64,000 bases of DNA from Paratinospora sagittata. Lineage: Eukaryota > Streptophyta > Magnoliopsida > Ranunculales > Menispermaceae. Made by a program: the position numbers and the translations under genes. Of the stretch, positions 13,083 to 25,718 are shown one piece after another. The stretch lies in NCBI GenBank assembly GCA_035771175.1, contig CM069611.1:17681366-17745365 (forward strand), given 5' to 3'. The notes below the pieces were generated by a model, which was given only the letters and a program-made list of their open reading frames with translations, was not told where the DNA came from and searched no databases. Each line of letters begins with the position of its first letter. Positions within the stretch are counted from its first letter, which is position 1.

Positions 13083-14290
13083 TGTCACGCCCTGGGTTGC
13101 ACAACGTGCCCCATACCCAGGTTTGGGCGCACCCCCTCGGACGAGGTGGCCGTAGCAACGGCAATGGCAGAGGTGGTGGTCGACACCACAATCAACACGG
13201 CCAGCAAAATAATCAGAATGGCCAGCAAAACCATCAGGCGCATGCCAGAACGATCAGGCGCATGACAAAACGTTCAGACGCAATGCCAGAACGTTCAGGC
13301 GCATGCCAGAACGTTCAGGCGCCAAAAATCTCTATATAAGGAACCCTCCTCATTCTCATTTCTCACACCAAAATCACTCTCCTTATGATTTTCCTTCTCT
13401 TTCCACTCATTCTAAGTTTTTAGTTTTTGAGACTCTCTGATCGAGACTCTCAGTACGGTGCGACGAAGTTCTGTCCGGAGGAAAGCGCCAGATCGGAAAG
13501 AAGAAGTTTTTATCTAAAGGTGGGGAACGAAACATAGGTTTGCGTGTTTCATAACTTTTATTAAAGTTTACATTCAATTATTATTATGTCTACTATTCAT
13601 TTACACTGCATTATGTCATATAATGTCCTAACCTTGCACGTCGTGATACCGACCCTAATAAGGATCACCAGACGTTGTCAAAGTCAGTCTAAATGTCAAG
13701 AAAGACCAGACCAGTAGACTAGACCAGTTCATGCATTGGCATCATACATATCACCACCTAGGGACGTATATGGTTTATGACTCATAGAATAGTTAGAAGC
13801 ATTGCTCACTATTCATTATATTTCTCTGGAGAGGGACGTACATGAGAACCCGGCTACACCCGGGGAGGGACATCAGTACGTGAATTCAGAGCATTGTTCC
13901 TGTATGTGACTTCAGGCGATGTACGTTTATCAAACCATTAATACGTGACGGTGTCATGCTTTATTAATTGTTATACTCATGCGCTATTTACCCACTGAGC
14001 GCGTTGAGCTCACTCCAATATTATCAAATCATTCACAAGAAATTAGGGTGAACTGGGTGCAGGTTATGGGGCTCACATTTTGTACCCTTTGTATGAATCA
14101 TTGGGGATTTTGGGAGTATGTTCCCTTGACCATTTTATGTACAAAAGTATTCTGAATTATATGAAATCAGATTTGTACTGTATATTGTATTTCCGCTGCG
14201 CACTCTGTTATTACCATTATGATTGTTCCAAATGCGCGCCCCGTCCGAGAGTGTACCGCCGGTTTAGGCGCGTTCGGGCGGGGTGTGACA
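13083..14290 (+). repeat. 5' LTR of element B
   Basis: Starts TGTCACGCCCTGGG and ends GGGGTGTGACA. Only its first ~56 bases lack a counterpart at the 3' end. It includes a gag-derived module (13139-13245), a run of CATGCCAGAACGTTCAGGCG-like 20-bp repeats (about 13240-13322), a probable TATA signal (CTATATAAGG near 13332) and GAGCTCACTCC near 14008. Confidence 0.85.
13139..13245 (+). repeat. Gag-derived Gly/Asn/Gln-rich segment inside LTR B
   Basis: About 105 bp, GGACGAGGTGGCCGTAGC onward, nearly identical to the end of gag at 18013-18119. It encodes a Gly-Arg-Gly / Asn-Gln-rich tail in the same relative frame. Coding sequence therefore lies inside the U3 part of this LTR, next to the 20-bp repeats. 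Confidence 0.8.
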
Positions 14291-14295
14291 TTTAA

Positions 14296-14307
14296 TGGTA
14301 TCAGAGC
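14296..14307 (+). other. Primer-binding site, initiator tRNA-Met type (element B)
   Basis: TGGTATCAGAGC, five bases after the LTR end; same primer type as element A. Confidence 0.92.
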
Positions 14308-14564
14308 GTACGGTCCACGGCCCGCCCAAGTCCACCAAATTAGGGGAAGACAAATTTTATTAGATATACATATATCTCTAGGACTATATATACATATGTC
14401 AATTATATATAGTTGCGATTTGTATTAAATATATATATCTAGAAAACTATATGATTTTTATATAGTTTGATTTAAATATATATATAGTCATAATTTATTA
14501 GAAACTATATGTGTAGTTATTATTGAATATATGTATCTATATACCTTAGTGTATATGAGGTACG

Positions 14565-14597
<33 letters not shown>

Positions 14598-15304
14598 ATT
14601 TTTCGAAAAATATTTATTCGGAAAAAAAAAATTCGAAAAAAAAAAAAAAAAAATTCGAAAAATATTTATTAAAAAAAAAAAAAATTTCAAAAAAAAAAAA
14701 AAATTTATTTTTCGCATTCAAAAAATAATAAAAATAAAATAAAATTCGAAAAAATTTTATTTTTCAAAAAAAAAATAATAATAATAATAAAATAAAATAA
14801 AAATAAATAAATAAATAAACTTCAAAAAAAAAAATTATTTTTCAAAAAAAAAAAAAAAATTCGAAAACAATTTATTTTTGACAAACATTTTATTTGATAT
14901 ATCTAAAACTATATATATGAATTATATATATAGTTAAGATTTGGATTAAAAACAACTATATATGATTTTTATTTCAAATATATATATATAGTTGCTTTAT
15001 GGAAACTATATATATAGTTATGATTAAATATGCCAATACATTTATAGGAGAATACAACATATATACATATTCCAAATAGTTGCTTTTTGGAAACTATATA
15101 TAGTTATGATGAAAAATGTCATTACATTCATAGGTGAATACAACATATATGCATCAAATCACTAATGAAGACATTTTTTTTATGGCATAAACATCAAAAG
15201 AAAACTCGAAAATAATGTCTAACAGATAAGGCATAAATTTTAAAAAAATGTTAGGAATATATTTTGTGTCTTTTACACAAATTTATTTTCCTTTCAGCAA
15301 AAGA
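14308..15304 (+). repeat. AT-rich leader of element B
   Basis: No gene seen. Contains many copies of CTATATATA...TAGTTATGA-type words, an A-rich low-complexity block with TTCGAAAA spacers (about 14568-14880), and a direct repeat of about 90 bp (from TTGCTTTATGGAAACTATAT at about 14992 and TTGCTTTTTGGAAACTATAT at about 15081). Confidence 0.7.
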
Positions 15305-16203
15305 ATGGTCTCAAGGGAAGGAACAACTTCTACTAGCAGGGAACCAATTCCCACTAGACTAATGGAATTGTCCAAAAGAGAGGTTGTGACCATGAGGAGC
15401 ATCGACAATAGCGATCTCCGCCTCCGTCCAATCCTTCATGACAAACTCGCAACACTGGATTGGTTAAATATAACCAACGTCGAGGGTCAAGTCTCTTACA
15501 ACTTGGTCAGATCCTTCTATGAAGCCATGAATTACGTGAGACTTCACGGAGATAAGATCAGCCCTAATTTAGAGACAACAATCATGGGCACGACAATTCC
15601 TATCAATATCGAGATTATTGCTCGCCTTTTGGAGATTCCGATTGAGGAAAAGATTATTGATCCACATGACTCCCAGACAGTTGTATAGGTCGCCGAATCT
15701 AATGCACAACTGTTCAATTCCCTCGCCAAAGAGCCATACAAAATACACCAACCTCCCAAACAATCATCTTAAGCCATCTCTTGTCGGCCTCGGAAAGATC
15801 GTATACGGCAACATCTTGCCAGAGAGGGGCACTAGGGGCACTATGTCAAGGGCCCAACTCCTTGTGTTGTATTGCATAGAGAAGAAAATAAAGGTCTCCC
15901 TACTACGTTCCACCTATGAATCACCTATCCAACCAATACTTTCCTCCAATGCCTATGGCCTACCCTTCACCTACAAGACAAACGACCCATCAACCACCAA
16001 TGGGACAACCGACTAACCTACTTGAACGGTTAGATGAAATGGCATCCAATATTGCTGCACTGAAAGCGAGCCACAATAATATATTAACTCGTTTGCAAAA
16101 CTCCAACGCAGAGCGTGCAAACTCTCAACCTTCTGTTAGTAGTCATTCTGTACATAACAGTAGAACTCGAAGGAACGGTAGTAGGCAAGAAAGTCAAAAT
16201 TAA
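15305..16203 (+). pseudogene. Extra ORF upstream of gag, plant transposon-protein-like
   Basis: The frame from ATG 15305 to the TAG at 15686 has a leucine-rich, mixed helical character. A frame change then continues the similarity (about 15760-15905), and a third ORF to 16201 ends in a Gln/Ser-rich tail with a short coiled-coil-like LLERLDEMASNIAALK. The overall style resembles the 'putative plant transposon protein' domain found in additional ORFs of some plant gypsy elements; that match is from memory and uncertain. It is broken by one stop and at least one frameshift, and its function is unknown. Confidence 0.45.
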
Positions 16204-16299
16204 TTCCTGGCATTGTAAATTTTCTTTGATATATATGAATGAAATTGTTTTGTTTAAAGACTATCTTTGGTGGGCAGACTTACAACCATTCTTTTTTTT

Positions 16300-16588
16300 G
16301 TATCACTAACTTTGGAGTGGTATGGGACACAACAAAATTGGATGATACTAAATAAAATGTGGAAGTAAGAAAACCCATGACCTTGTGTGAAAAGAAACAT
16401 TTGGAGAAAGTTGCATTACTAATATTATCACTAAGTTTACACGGTATGGGACGAGTAAATTTGGACGATACTATTAGTGAACTTCTATTCAGCCAATGTT
16501 TTTAGAGACCGTGTTCATCCAACTTAACTTGGTTTACACCCTTATTACCAAAGTCATGTGGTATGGGACACATGAACTTGGATAATAA
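16300..16588 (+). promoter_or_regulatory. Three stem-loops with GGTATGGGAC loops (element B)
   Basis: Hairpins at 16300-16348 (loop 16319-16328), 16419-16477 (loop 16443-16452) and 16542-16588 (loop 16560-16569). Arms of the third: TTATTACCAAAGTCATGT and ACATGAACTTGGATAATAA. Arms of the second: CTAATATTATC and GATACTATTAG. Arm sequences differ from those of element A but the loop decamer is identical. They lie between the extra ORF and gag. Confidence 0.7.
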
Positions 16589-16986
16589 TCGAACAGACTA
16601 AGCGTAAGCGTATGAATGCATAAGATTGCGATAGAACGTTAGCTCAGGCTATTTACCGAGGCAAATCTTAGAATTCTTATGACTCGTATGGATTTTCAAT
16701 GAAATATATGTATGTTCACAAAGACCAAAACCAAATCTTTTGAAATACTTGCACAATTTTGTACTTATTATATAACCATTCTAACCTTGTTTGTTTTTAC
16801 ACCATGGCCACACATACGAGATATATAAGATTCTTTGATTCCTCAACAACAACTTTACACTCTACTTAGAACAATAGGTGATTTTAATATTACAGTACTC
16901 TCGAAATTGTTGCTGAGCATACTATAACATTATACTTGCCTACAGTTTCTTAATCTTGGTTTTATTTTCTCCTTGCCAGTGAGAAA

Positions 16987-18119
16987 ATGCAAACAAGAAA
17001 GAGAGGAAGGCCACGTACTGTTCGTCCCACAGTTGAGGCACCTCCTGAGATTCAGGAATCGCCGCCTCAGACAACAGCATAGGCCACACCCAACACTGCC
17101 ACTACATCTGGGCAGGCAATACCACCACCACCCGCACCCTTTGCCACACCTTCAAGCATTGAAACCTTCTTCGCTGGATTTATTGAGGCGATGAAGGCAA
17201 CAGTTCAAACTGCCGTTCGGGAGACTGCAGCCAGTCAGGTTGCCACGGTTCAAGCCCCTGTAAAATTAGGGTCCGAAGCTCAAACCGATCAGATTACTAA
17301 ATACAAGCGGCTACAACCTCTTACTTTCGATGGCACCATTGATCCTGATGAGGTGCAAAAGTGGTTGGATGAGTCCAAGAAGGCTCTTGATGCAATGGGA
17401 GTCGATGAGACTCGTAAAATTCCACTAGCAACCTACCAACTTGTTGGTGCCGCAAACACATGGTGGATCACAGTGAAAGAAGACCCAAGGGTCAATATAG
17501 CAAATATGACTTGGCAATAGTTTGAGTCAATGTTTATTGATGAGTATTTTCCAAGCGCGGTGACAAAGCAGAAGCGTCAGGAATTTGCTAAGTTATATCA
17601 GGGCACCATGACCGTCAGAGAATATGCTGGCAAATTTAAAGAATTATCAGTCTACTCTCTCTCCACCATCTCAACGGAGCGAGATAAGAGTGAGAAATTT
17701 TATAATGGTCTTCGCCATGACATTCGACAAGCCTTATCGATCTTGGATCTCAAGATTTACAAGGAGGTTGTTGACAAGGCCATGAGCTTTGAACAAGAAA
17801 AACTCTTACAGGAACAGCGAATGAATAAGGGCAAACGGCCTGCCACATTTTTCCAACAGGGCTCGCAACAGGGCAACAAGTAGAAGCCCTACTACAATCA
17901 AAACCCCGCCCTCCCAGCCCCGATTTCGACAAATGAAGCCACGACACCTGCGGCTGCACCTTCTAACTCTAACCACCAGGGTTTCCGAAACCATGGTCGT
18001 GGCGGTCGTTATGGACGAGGTGGCCGTAGCAACGGTAATGGCAGAGGTGGTGGTCGACACCACAATCAACACGGCCAGCAAAATAATCAGAATGGCCAGC
18101 AAAACCATCAGGCGCATGC
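16987..18119 (+). pseudogene. Gag of element B, broken by three TAG codons
   Basis: Starts at ATG 16987 with a KRGRPR AT-hook-like stretch, then a Pro-rich part, then a retrotransposon gag domain (conserved W-L-D-E-x-K, ANTWW and YFP patterns, about 17300-17800) and a Gly/Arg/Asn/Gln-rich tail. In-frame TAG codons occur near 17080, at 17518 and at 17881; each could be a CAG glutamine changed by one C-to-T transition. No zinc knuckle is seen before the frame passes at about 18013 into sequence shared with the LTR. Confidence 0.8.
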
Positions 18120-19164
18120 CAGAACGTTCAGGCGCATGACAAAACGTTCAGACGCAATGCCAGAACGTTCAGGCGCATGCCAGAACGTTCAGGCGCCAAA
18201 AATCTCTATATAAGGAACCCTCCTCATTCTCATTTCTCACACCAAAATCACTCTCCTTATGATTTTCCTTCTCTTTCCACTCATTCTAAGTTTTTAGTTT
18301 TTGAGACTCTCTGATCGAGACTCTCAGTACGGTGCGACGAAGTTCTGTCCGGAGGAAAGCGCCAGATCGGAAAGAAGAAGTTTTTATCTAAAGGTGGGGA
18401 ACGAAACATAGGTTTGCGTGTTTCATAACTTTTATTAAAGTTTACATTCAATTATTATTATATCTACTATTCATTTACACTGCATTATGTCATATAATGT
18501 CCTAACCTTGCACGTCGTGATACCGACCCTAATAAGGATCACCAGACGTTGTCAAAGTCAGTCTAAATGTCAAGAAAGACTAGACCAGTAGACTAGACCA
18601 GTTCATGCATTGGCATCATACATATCACCACCTAGGGACGTATATGGTTTATGACTCATAGAATAGTTAGAAGCATTGCTCACTATTCATTATATTTCTC
18701 TGGAGAGGGACGTACATGAGAACCCGGCTACACCCGGGGAGGGACATCAGTACGTGAATTCAGAGCATCGTTCCTGTATGTGAATTCAGGCGATGTACGT
18801 TTATCAAACCATTAATACGTGACGGTGTCATGCTTTATTAATTGTTATACTCATGCGCTATTTACCCACTGAGCGCGTTGAGCTCACTCCAATATTATCA
18901 AATCATTCACAGGAAATTAGGGTGGACTGGGTGCAGGTTATGGGGCCCACATTTTGTACCCTTTGTATGAATCATTGGGGATTTTGGGAGTATGTTCCCT
19001 TGACCATTTTAAGTACAAAAGTATTCTGAATTATATGAAATCAGATTTGTACTGTATATTGTATTTCCACTGCGCACTCTGTTATTACCATTATGATTGT
19101 TCCAAATGCGCGCCCCGTCCGAGAGTGTACCGCCGGTTTAGGCGCGTCCGGGCGGGGTGTGAGA
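18013..19164 (+). repeat. 3' LTR of element B, 5' end missing
   Basis: Matches the 5' LTR from 13139 to its end with few differences, but the first ~56 bases (TGTCACGCCC onward) are absent. In their place the gag frame joins directly. Recombination between gag and the gag copy in the LTR would give this arrangement and would remove pol and the polypurine tract. Confidence 0.8.
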
Positions 19165-20673
19165 TATAATATATTTATATGTATCATACATTTTTTTTTA
19201 CCAAGTGTTATTATTTTTTTTTAGCAACCAAAATGTCATATATATATCACATATTGTATTATATCATGTTATACCATACATCTCATTATATCATATCACA
19301 AAGCACTATAATATGTTATTATATATATATACTTAGTTTAAACATCCAACCACTATATATATATATATATATCTCTACACTCATAATCGAGTAATTATAT
19401 TAACAAACGTAATATACGTGTACAGGTTGATTACCACGCGCGACGAGGAATTTAAGTAATTTGAAATTTAGCGATTCAGGTGGGAATGATTCTAGGCCTT
19501 CATAATATTTTATTTGATATATAGATAGGGATGTTAAATTAATTAGGTCCATAGTATTATCAGATTGCTTATACATGCCTATTGTACATGATTATATGTA
19601 TGCAATGTTGTGATTGTTTAGCCATGATGATATGTGTGTTAACATGATTTTTATTCTGATCAAATGATAATTGGATGCATGAAATTCATGTGGTAGTTGA
19701 ATTCATTTATAAATTATAATGCCTGATAATGAAATGTATGATTTGGAATATTGGCATAGTGAATGCATGAACACTATTATAATTGATTTTGTGACATGAT
19801 ACCATGTGTAGTGGAGTTGAATATATTTTATGAATGCGCTTAATATCGTGCTTATACCGTACGCATGACGTGACATCACTAAAGAACACGATTAAAATAA
19901 GAATCATACATATGGGGCAGTTATTCTAAGGAATATCGCAATGTTCTAATTTTTTGGCTGTGCCACCCTGAGTTTGATTTTCTAACTGTACGTGATTTGG
20001 AACGTGATGAAATGACCGACTCAAACAATATAATGTTGCAACGATTAATGTGTGAAACTTGTTTGTAATGTTCTTGTGTATGTATCACAATAAAATATTG
20101 TAAATTGTTTAGATGACCCACTGGGCTTTCAAGCCCACCCCTATTTTTTTATATGCAGGTGCTTAGGAGAATAAAATTGCGAGTTCGTGACATAGTGCAG
20201 AGTAGTAGGGGTGGGATAATTAATTAGTATTATGGGACTGAATATTTTCATTAAATTTTTAAAGGTTATTATTCAAACGAATTGTATTGATAATTGAAAT
20301 TCAATGAATATTATTACGGTCAGTAAAGACCCTGTGATTTAATTCACGTGTGAATGCCTTGGAATAGAATTCATTAATTCTATTTGATGATTGTATTTTA
20401 ATGTTGTGTCCATAATGAATGGACAAGGGCAAGTATCATCGTATGAAGATAACAATTGTATGAAGAATTAAAGGTATTCGTTTATCTTAACCAGTAAGTT
20501 GGATGTAAGAATATAAACTCATAGTTTTGCAAATCTTATTATTTATAAAATGGTTATGGATTAAGATAGACGGATTCGAATAACGTCTCGATTTTCAGTG
20601 ATACTTTATATAAAAATCAAATATTCATTATCTTACAAAAAAAAAAATTAGTTTTAAAAATCGGGGTGTTACA
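19165..20673 (+). repeat. Last part of the outer LTR (unit C)
   Basis: Homologous to the second half of the LTRs of element A, from the AT-rich block (CACTATAATATGTTATTATA) through GATGACCCACTGGGC near 20113 to GGGGTGTTACA at 20673. More diverged from A's LTRs than those are from each other, so this unit is older. Confidence 0.8.
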
Positions 20674-20678
20674 CGCGA

Positions 20679-20740
20679 CCAACCCCGCCAAGAACAATGT
20701 TTCTTTTTATGTTGGAATGTTTGCGGTATCAGTAACTAAT
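20679..20740 (+). pseudogene. LINE piece 2: start of the endonuclease
   Basis: Continues the frame of piece 1 across the CGCGA duplication and reaches the Cys-Trp-Asn-Val-Cys-Gly motif that opens plant LINE endonucleases (usual form WN-x-RGLG). Only about 20 codons are kept before the next insertion. Confidence 0.6.
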
Positions 20741-21164
20741 GTGTAACAATGTAATTTTAATTAAATACATATATTTACTTATTCATATATCGAGGTATAT
20801 AATACACGTATACATATGAAAGAGTCAAATGTCTGTATGTATGAGAATAAGTGTTAAATACATAAATTAAATGGTATAAATTAAATATGTGAATTGAATT
20901 AAGTGAGTTAAATATGTGCATTGAAGTTTTATGGGTATGATTAAATTAAATTAAATAAAGAGGGTGAAGGAGATGGTATTATTAATTGGTGTAAATGAAA
21001 TGAAAGTAATTATTAAATAAAATAAGATAAAGTAAAGTATAAAAAGAAAAGGAAACAAAATATATTAAATCTAATGGGGAGGTTGGTTAATTAGGTGGCT
21101 TTTGAAGCATGAGATTCTTATCTCATTCTCTCACATTTCTATTCCTTTGACAACCAAACCAGCG

Positions 21165-21340
21165 AGAATTAAAAAGAAAAAAAATGGACAACCAAACCAG
21201 CGTGAATTAAAAAGAAAAAAAATGGACGAGAAGGAAGAAAGAAAGAGGAAAATAAAAGAGGGCGAAGTGAGATTTTGCTGGACGAGAAGGAAGAAAGAAA
21301 GAGGAAAAAAAGGGGGACGAAGTGAGATTTTGCAGCCAAA
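21165..21340 (+). repeat. Two local tandem duplications in unit D
   Basis: A GAATTAAAAAGAAAAAAAATG-containing unit occurs twice near 21165-21225, and a GGACGAGAAGGAAGAAAGAAAG unit plus an AGTGAGATTTTGC tail occurs twice near 21223-21335. Purine-rich, non-coding. Confidence 0.6.
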
Positions 21341-22831
21341 TTGACATTCCAGTAAGTCGTTCTCGCTCTCTTTCATTAGAAAATTGATTTTTAACTAGTG
21401 TATGACATTCCTACCGGTATAATTTTTGTTATAGGAGGTGTTTTACCTTGTTTTCAAAAATGGAGTTTGGACCCACTTTGAGTGGAAACACGTAGAAATA
21501 ATATATAATCACTCATATAGTTGTGTTGATACTAGATATGTGATTTGTTTGTGTCCATGAGTGTTATTGGCACTGGTACAGCTGTCGGAAGCCATATTTG
21601 ACACTAAAGGACTTTGGAATCATGTCAAACTCCGGTGAAATTCCGGTTTGAAACCATAGAATTATAGAAAACTGAATTTCGGACATTTCGATACCAAAAT
21701 TTTGATTTTTGGGTATCGATTAATATTTTTAATATATGCCTTACTGAATTCGGTAATTACGGCTAACTTGGATATTAGTAGAAATATGGTTGAAAGGTCG
21801 ATTTCTATTGTCCATTGCCTTAGAAATAATCATGAGGGTTGTGTAAAATGTTTAGGACGCCCTCATGTGATTTTTAGACCGAAATGGAATTATGAGAATT
21901 GATTGGAGAGTTAAAATTAAATGACTAATTGATAAAAAAAAAAAAAAACAAACATAATGATTTAATAATTGATTATGGATTATCTGAAAATAAATATATA
22001 ACAGGATTATATAGTTGATAGGATACGAATATTAGAGTGGTCGTAGAGAGTAGGTCTACACAGTACGACTGTGAGTATTTCTTTACTATGGTTATTCTAT
22101 ATACGACATTATAGATATAAAATACTTTTAATTTGATAAGCATGTTATGATTATTGTGCATGTGTTGAATTCATGAAATGATTTTGAAATGAAGCATGCG
22201 TTAGATTTGCAAGACCAAACTAATTGCATGGGGTCGATTCTTGGGTAAGCCTCAAAAACTAGTTTCATGTAAGTAACTAGATTTGTACTCACATAGTAGA
22301 GGATTGTCCTGGTTGGATTAATAACCCAAAATTGATGATTATACGAAAATGAGTAATGAGAGAACTGTGGCTACTCTTGTTGCGGCCAAATGAGATGTTA
22401 GACCCACTCTATCACTTGGAATGAGGGATATCGATATAAATGTTTTAATCCATTATTGCAACTCTTGTAATGGAAATTATGATGATCATGTATGTATTTC
22501 TTTCCATGTTTCATGTTATTTATAAATGGAATTGCTCAGCATGCATGCTTTATTTATTAATGTATATATAGTGTCATTGTTAGAAATATTCACTGAGCTT
22601 GTTGTAGTTCACCTCATTTTTCTCAAATATTTCAGGTAGAGACAAAGGGAAAGGAAAGGCGAGAAAAGAGTAGCTGACTCTTCGGTTTCTTTTTCCTATG
22701 TATGTATGGTTTGAGGATTGAGAACATGTTATTTTGAGTTATGTATATTTAACATCATATGTATATATATTATCACTAGATGAGTCGAGTGATGACATAT
22801 ATGATGGTTTGTGGTATGATGTGAGGAATTT

Positions 22832-25718
22832 TGTGGCGACCCCGCACCCCGGACCACCAACCCCGCAGGGAATGGCGTGCAGAATGCCGAGGCGGGACGC
22901 CCTGCGTAGGCATCTCCGACCACTCCTAAACTCCCGTGAGGTGGTTGAGACCCTACGAGCCTTATCTCAAATAACGACATAATATCAAAAGGTACTAAAC
23001 AAAACTACCCACCGTATTAATCATCAAAGACAAGAGATAATCCATAAAAATGAACCATAAATAAAATCATAATCCCTACAGTCCATTAAAATTGACATAC
23101 ACATAAAGTTCAAAATTGTGGGTACAAATAAAAACCGTTATATGCCCACATGGTCTATCTAACAAGTCCCAACTCACCCATACTACAATGTGGTAAGTGT
23201 TATAATTACATAATCCAAAACATAATACTTCATAATTTAAAACACAGTTCAATCAAAATGCCTCTCAACTCACATCGAGGCCTTGGATTCTCTCGCAGGC
23301 AAGGCCCTCAAAATATGACTACTCCTTTGCCCTTATTCGGGACAGAAGGACCTGAAATAGGAAAATGAGGGTGAGCCAACGGTGCCCAATGAATATAATT
23401 CAAATATGCTATCAATACTCATCAATAAATATCATGTATGCATGTCAATGTGTAGCATGATTAAAAGCTCATAACATATAGATATCAAGCATTTATAATA
23501 AGTTCGATGCAAGTAAAAGCTTATCAATTTGGATCCACATTCCACATGTATTGGGTTACTAGTGCACGTTTATTTCACCATACCGTTTACCCCAATCATT
23601 TCCTTTCCTAAAACCCTCCTATGACAAGGTTAAGTTCCCCTATTAGCCAGATAGATGGGCCCAACCAAAGTCATAAGGTTTTCCCAAATCAATGCATCAT
23701 TCAAAACATTAGAACACATTCATGCTTTCAACATACAATATATATAAGTGATATGATGACATAAAATATATAATCATAAATGAAGTCTACTCACAACCAA
23801 GCCTCGCGAGAGTATTTAACCACACACGACCACCAAACCGAATCAACCCAATCAAGATCCTGAAACATTCATCAATATCCTACCATACATCAATTTTTAT
23901 GCTCAATCACATAGACATTACACATCAACCCTAAATCAGCCCACATATAGACAATAGGCCTAAATCCCATCTAATCCCATCATTCAACTCAAATCACATG
24001 ACTTAGGCCTCTAATGCATAGTTCTCATTCATAAACCATTCTATTAATCAAAAATATTGATTTTCAATTCCTTAGGCATAAACATGCCCAAATTGGGTCA
24101 CTTGATCACAAGTAGGCCTAACCCATGATATGGTCACAACTACCAAATCAGTAGCATAATCAACCCTAATCATGCTTAATTAAACATAAGTTACATCAAT
24201 TCAGTGATTCTAGGCCAAAAGCATCAAAAGCCCTTAAATATGAAAATTTTCATACTTAGGCCATATTGCCGATTTACACTAGGTCACCATGTTCAGCCAT
24301 GTATATCATTGATTTTGCATCATGGGTTCATCAACAATGACAACTAGGTCAACGTAGTTGATATGCAAGCTATTTGGAAAGGTCTAAGTTCATATTCTAA
24401 ATTTAGGTCTAATACAAGCAACCCTACCAATTCTTCATTTAATATTCTGTTCAGATGTATCAATCTGCCAACAGAAATATGTAATCACAAAATCAACTGT
24501 ACAGATTGAAGTATGTGAAGAAACAAACCTTCTGTCCAAATATCAGCCCAATCCAACGGTGGACCGAAAAGATAAGTATCTTTGATGAACAAGTCTCTAA
24601 TCAGACAATTTCTCCTTTCCTGCTGCAAATACTCAAAATCATATGACTATATCACACATAATACTTAATACATAAACATCTCCACCGTTCAAAATGCAGA
24701 AATATCAGTTATAAACTACATACCCAAATTTGATATCCATCCAACGGTAGATTGAGGAGATCTATAAGTTTGAGCGAAACGGCACGAGAAATCCAGACTT
24801 TCCGACAAGCTTTGTTTGAGAGGTTAGATCTCTTAGACGAAACCTCTAATCAAGATCTTCACCGTCCAGAAAGCATAAATATTGGTTTTCAACTACATAC
24901 CCAAATTGGATATCCATCCAACTGTAGATTGAGGAGATCTATAATTTTGAGCGAAATGGCGCGAGAAATCCAGACTTTCCTACCAGCTTGGTTTGAGAGG
25001 TTAGATCTCTTAGAAGAAACCTCAAATCAAGATCTCCACCGTTCTGAATGCAGAACCATAAGCTACGAACTTTCTGACAAAATTTGAGCTTAATCTGACC
25101 ATATATCCCGAAGATCCAGTTTTTTGATGAAAACATTGCAGAGATTTTCCTCCTGCAACTCCCTCTTTCTTTCTCTTCTTCTTTCCTTTCTCTTCATTTC
25201 TTTTATTTTTTTTCCTTTCTCTCCACTCACCTCACTTTCTAGTACTTCCTTGATTCCCTCCACTCACCTCACTTTCTAGCACATTCTTGGATAAGAGAAG
25301 TGGGCATGGGACACTTGTCCACTTTCATGCACCAACCTTCACATGTGTTGGTCTCATACTACCCATACCAACCACATGTACTTTAACCAATCTCATGCTT
25401 CCATGTATTTTAAATGTCCAATCCATTTAATACACCAAATTTTCATTCTCATTTATCCTTTTATTCAATCAATCCTAACCCATATCAATTCATGATTTAA
25501 TGAACCCATGCATAAATAATAACATATGCATTATACTTTAATTTAACATGACCCATATACAATTTATAATACACATATTTATATACATTATCAAGCATCA
25601 ACTATACAAACATTAAACAACCATCAAACAAACACCAACTATATCAAGGCAACAAATAGAGTTTGGACAAAGTGCAATTGGATTATGGGCTAGATGAAAT
25701 AATTTTCGGGGCGTCACA
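22832..25718 (-). mobile_element. Minus-strand solo LTR
   Basis: On the minus strand it starts TGTGACGCCCCGAAAA and ends GGGGTCGCCACA; 2887 bp, flanked by AATTT (22827-22831 and 25719-25723). No primer site, coding region or second LTR, so a solo LTR left by recombination. On the plus strand it reads GTGGCGACCCCGCACC at the left end. Confidence 0.85.
24721..25075 (-). repeat. 177-bp tandem duplication within the solo LTR
   Basis: Two adjacent copies of a unit starting TACCCAAATTKGATATCC at 24721 and 24898. Both contain TCCAACKGTAGATTGAGG and GAGAGGTTAGATCTCTTAGA and differ at scattered positions. Confidence 0.8.

Larger units (their letters stand above)
13083..19164 (+). mobile_element. Pol-less Ty3/gypsy element (element B)
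   Basis: Starts TGTCACGCCC and ends in a GGGGTGTGAGA form of the expected GTGTGACA. TATAA precedes it (13078-13082) and follows it (19165-19169); joining the flanks restores the AT-rich unit seen in neighbouring LTRs. Layout: 5' LTR 13083-14290, tRNA-Met primer site, long AT-rich leader, an extra upstream ORF (15305-16203), three GGTATGGGAC hairpins, gag (16987 onward) and a 5'-truncated 3' LTR. There is no protease, reverse transcriptase or integrase and no polypurine tract: gag runs straight into the LTR. Non-autonomous. Confidence 0.85.
278..20673 (+). mobile_element. Outer LTR-type insertion (unit C) with two nested elements
   Basis: The unit starts TGTAATACCC and ends GGGGTGTTACA. CGCGA occurs immediately before it (273-277) and after it (20674-20678), a 5-bp target duplication typical of LTR retrotransposons. 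Subtracting the two nested elements leaves 278-936, 12319-13082 and 19170-20673, which together look like one LTR of the same family as element A (same pyrimidine-rich front, AT-rich middle and GGGTGTTACA end). No internal coding region of its own is visible, so it looks like a solo LTR. Oddly, the terminal motif recurs at 570. Confidence 0.75.
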
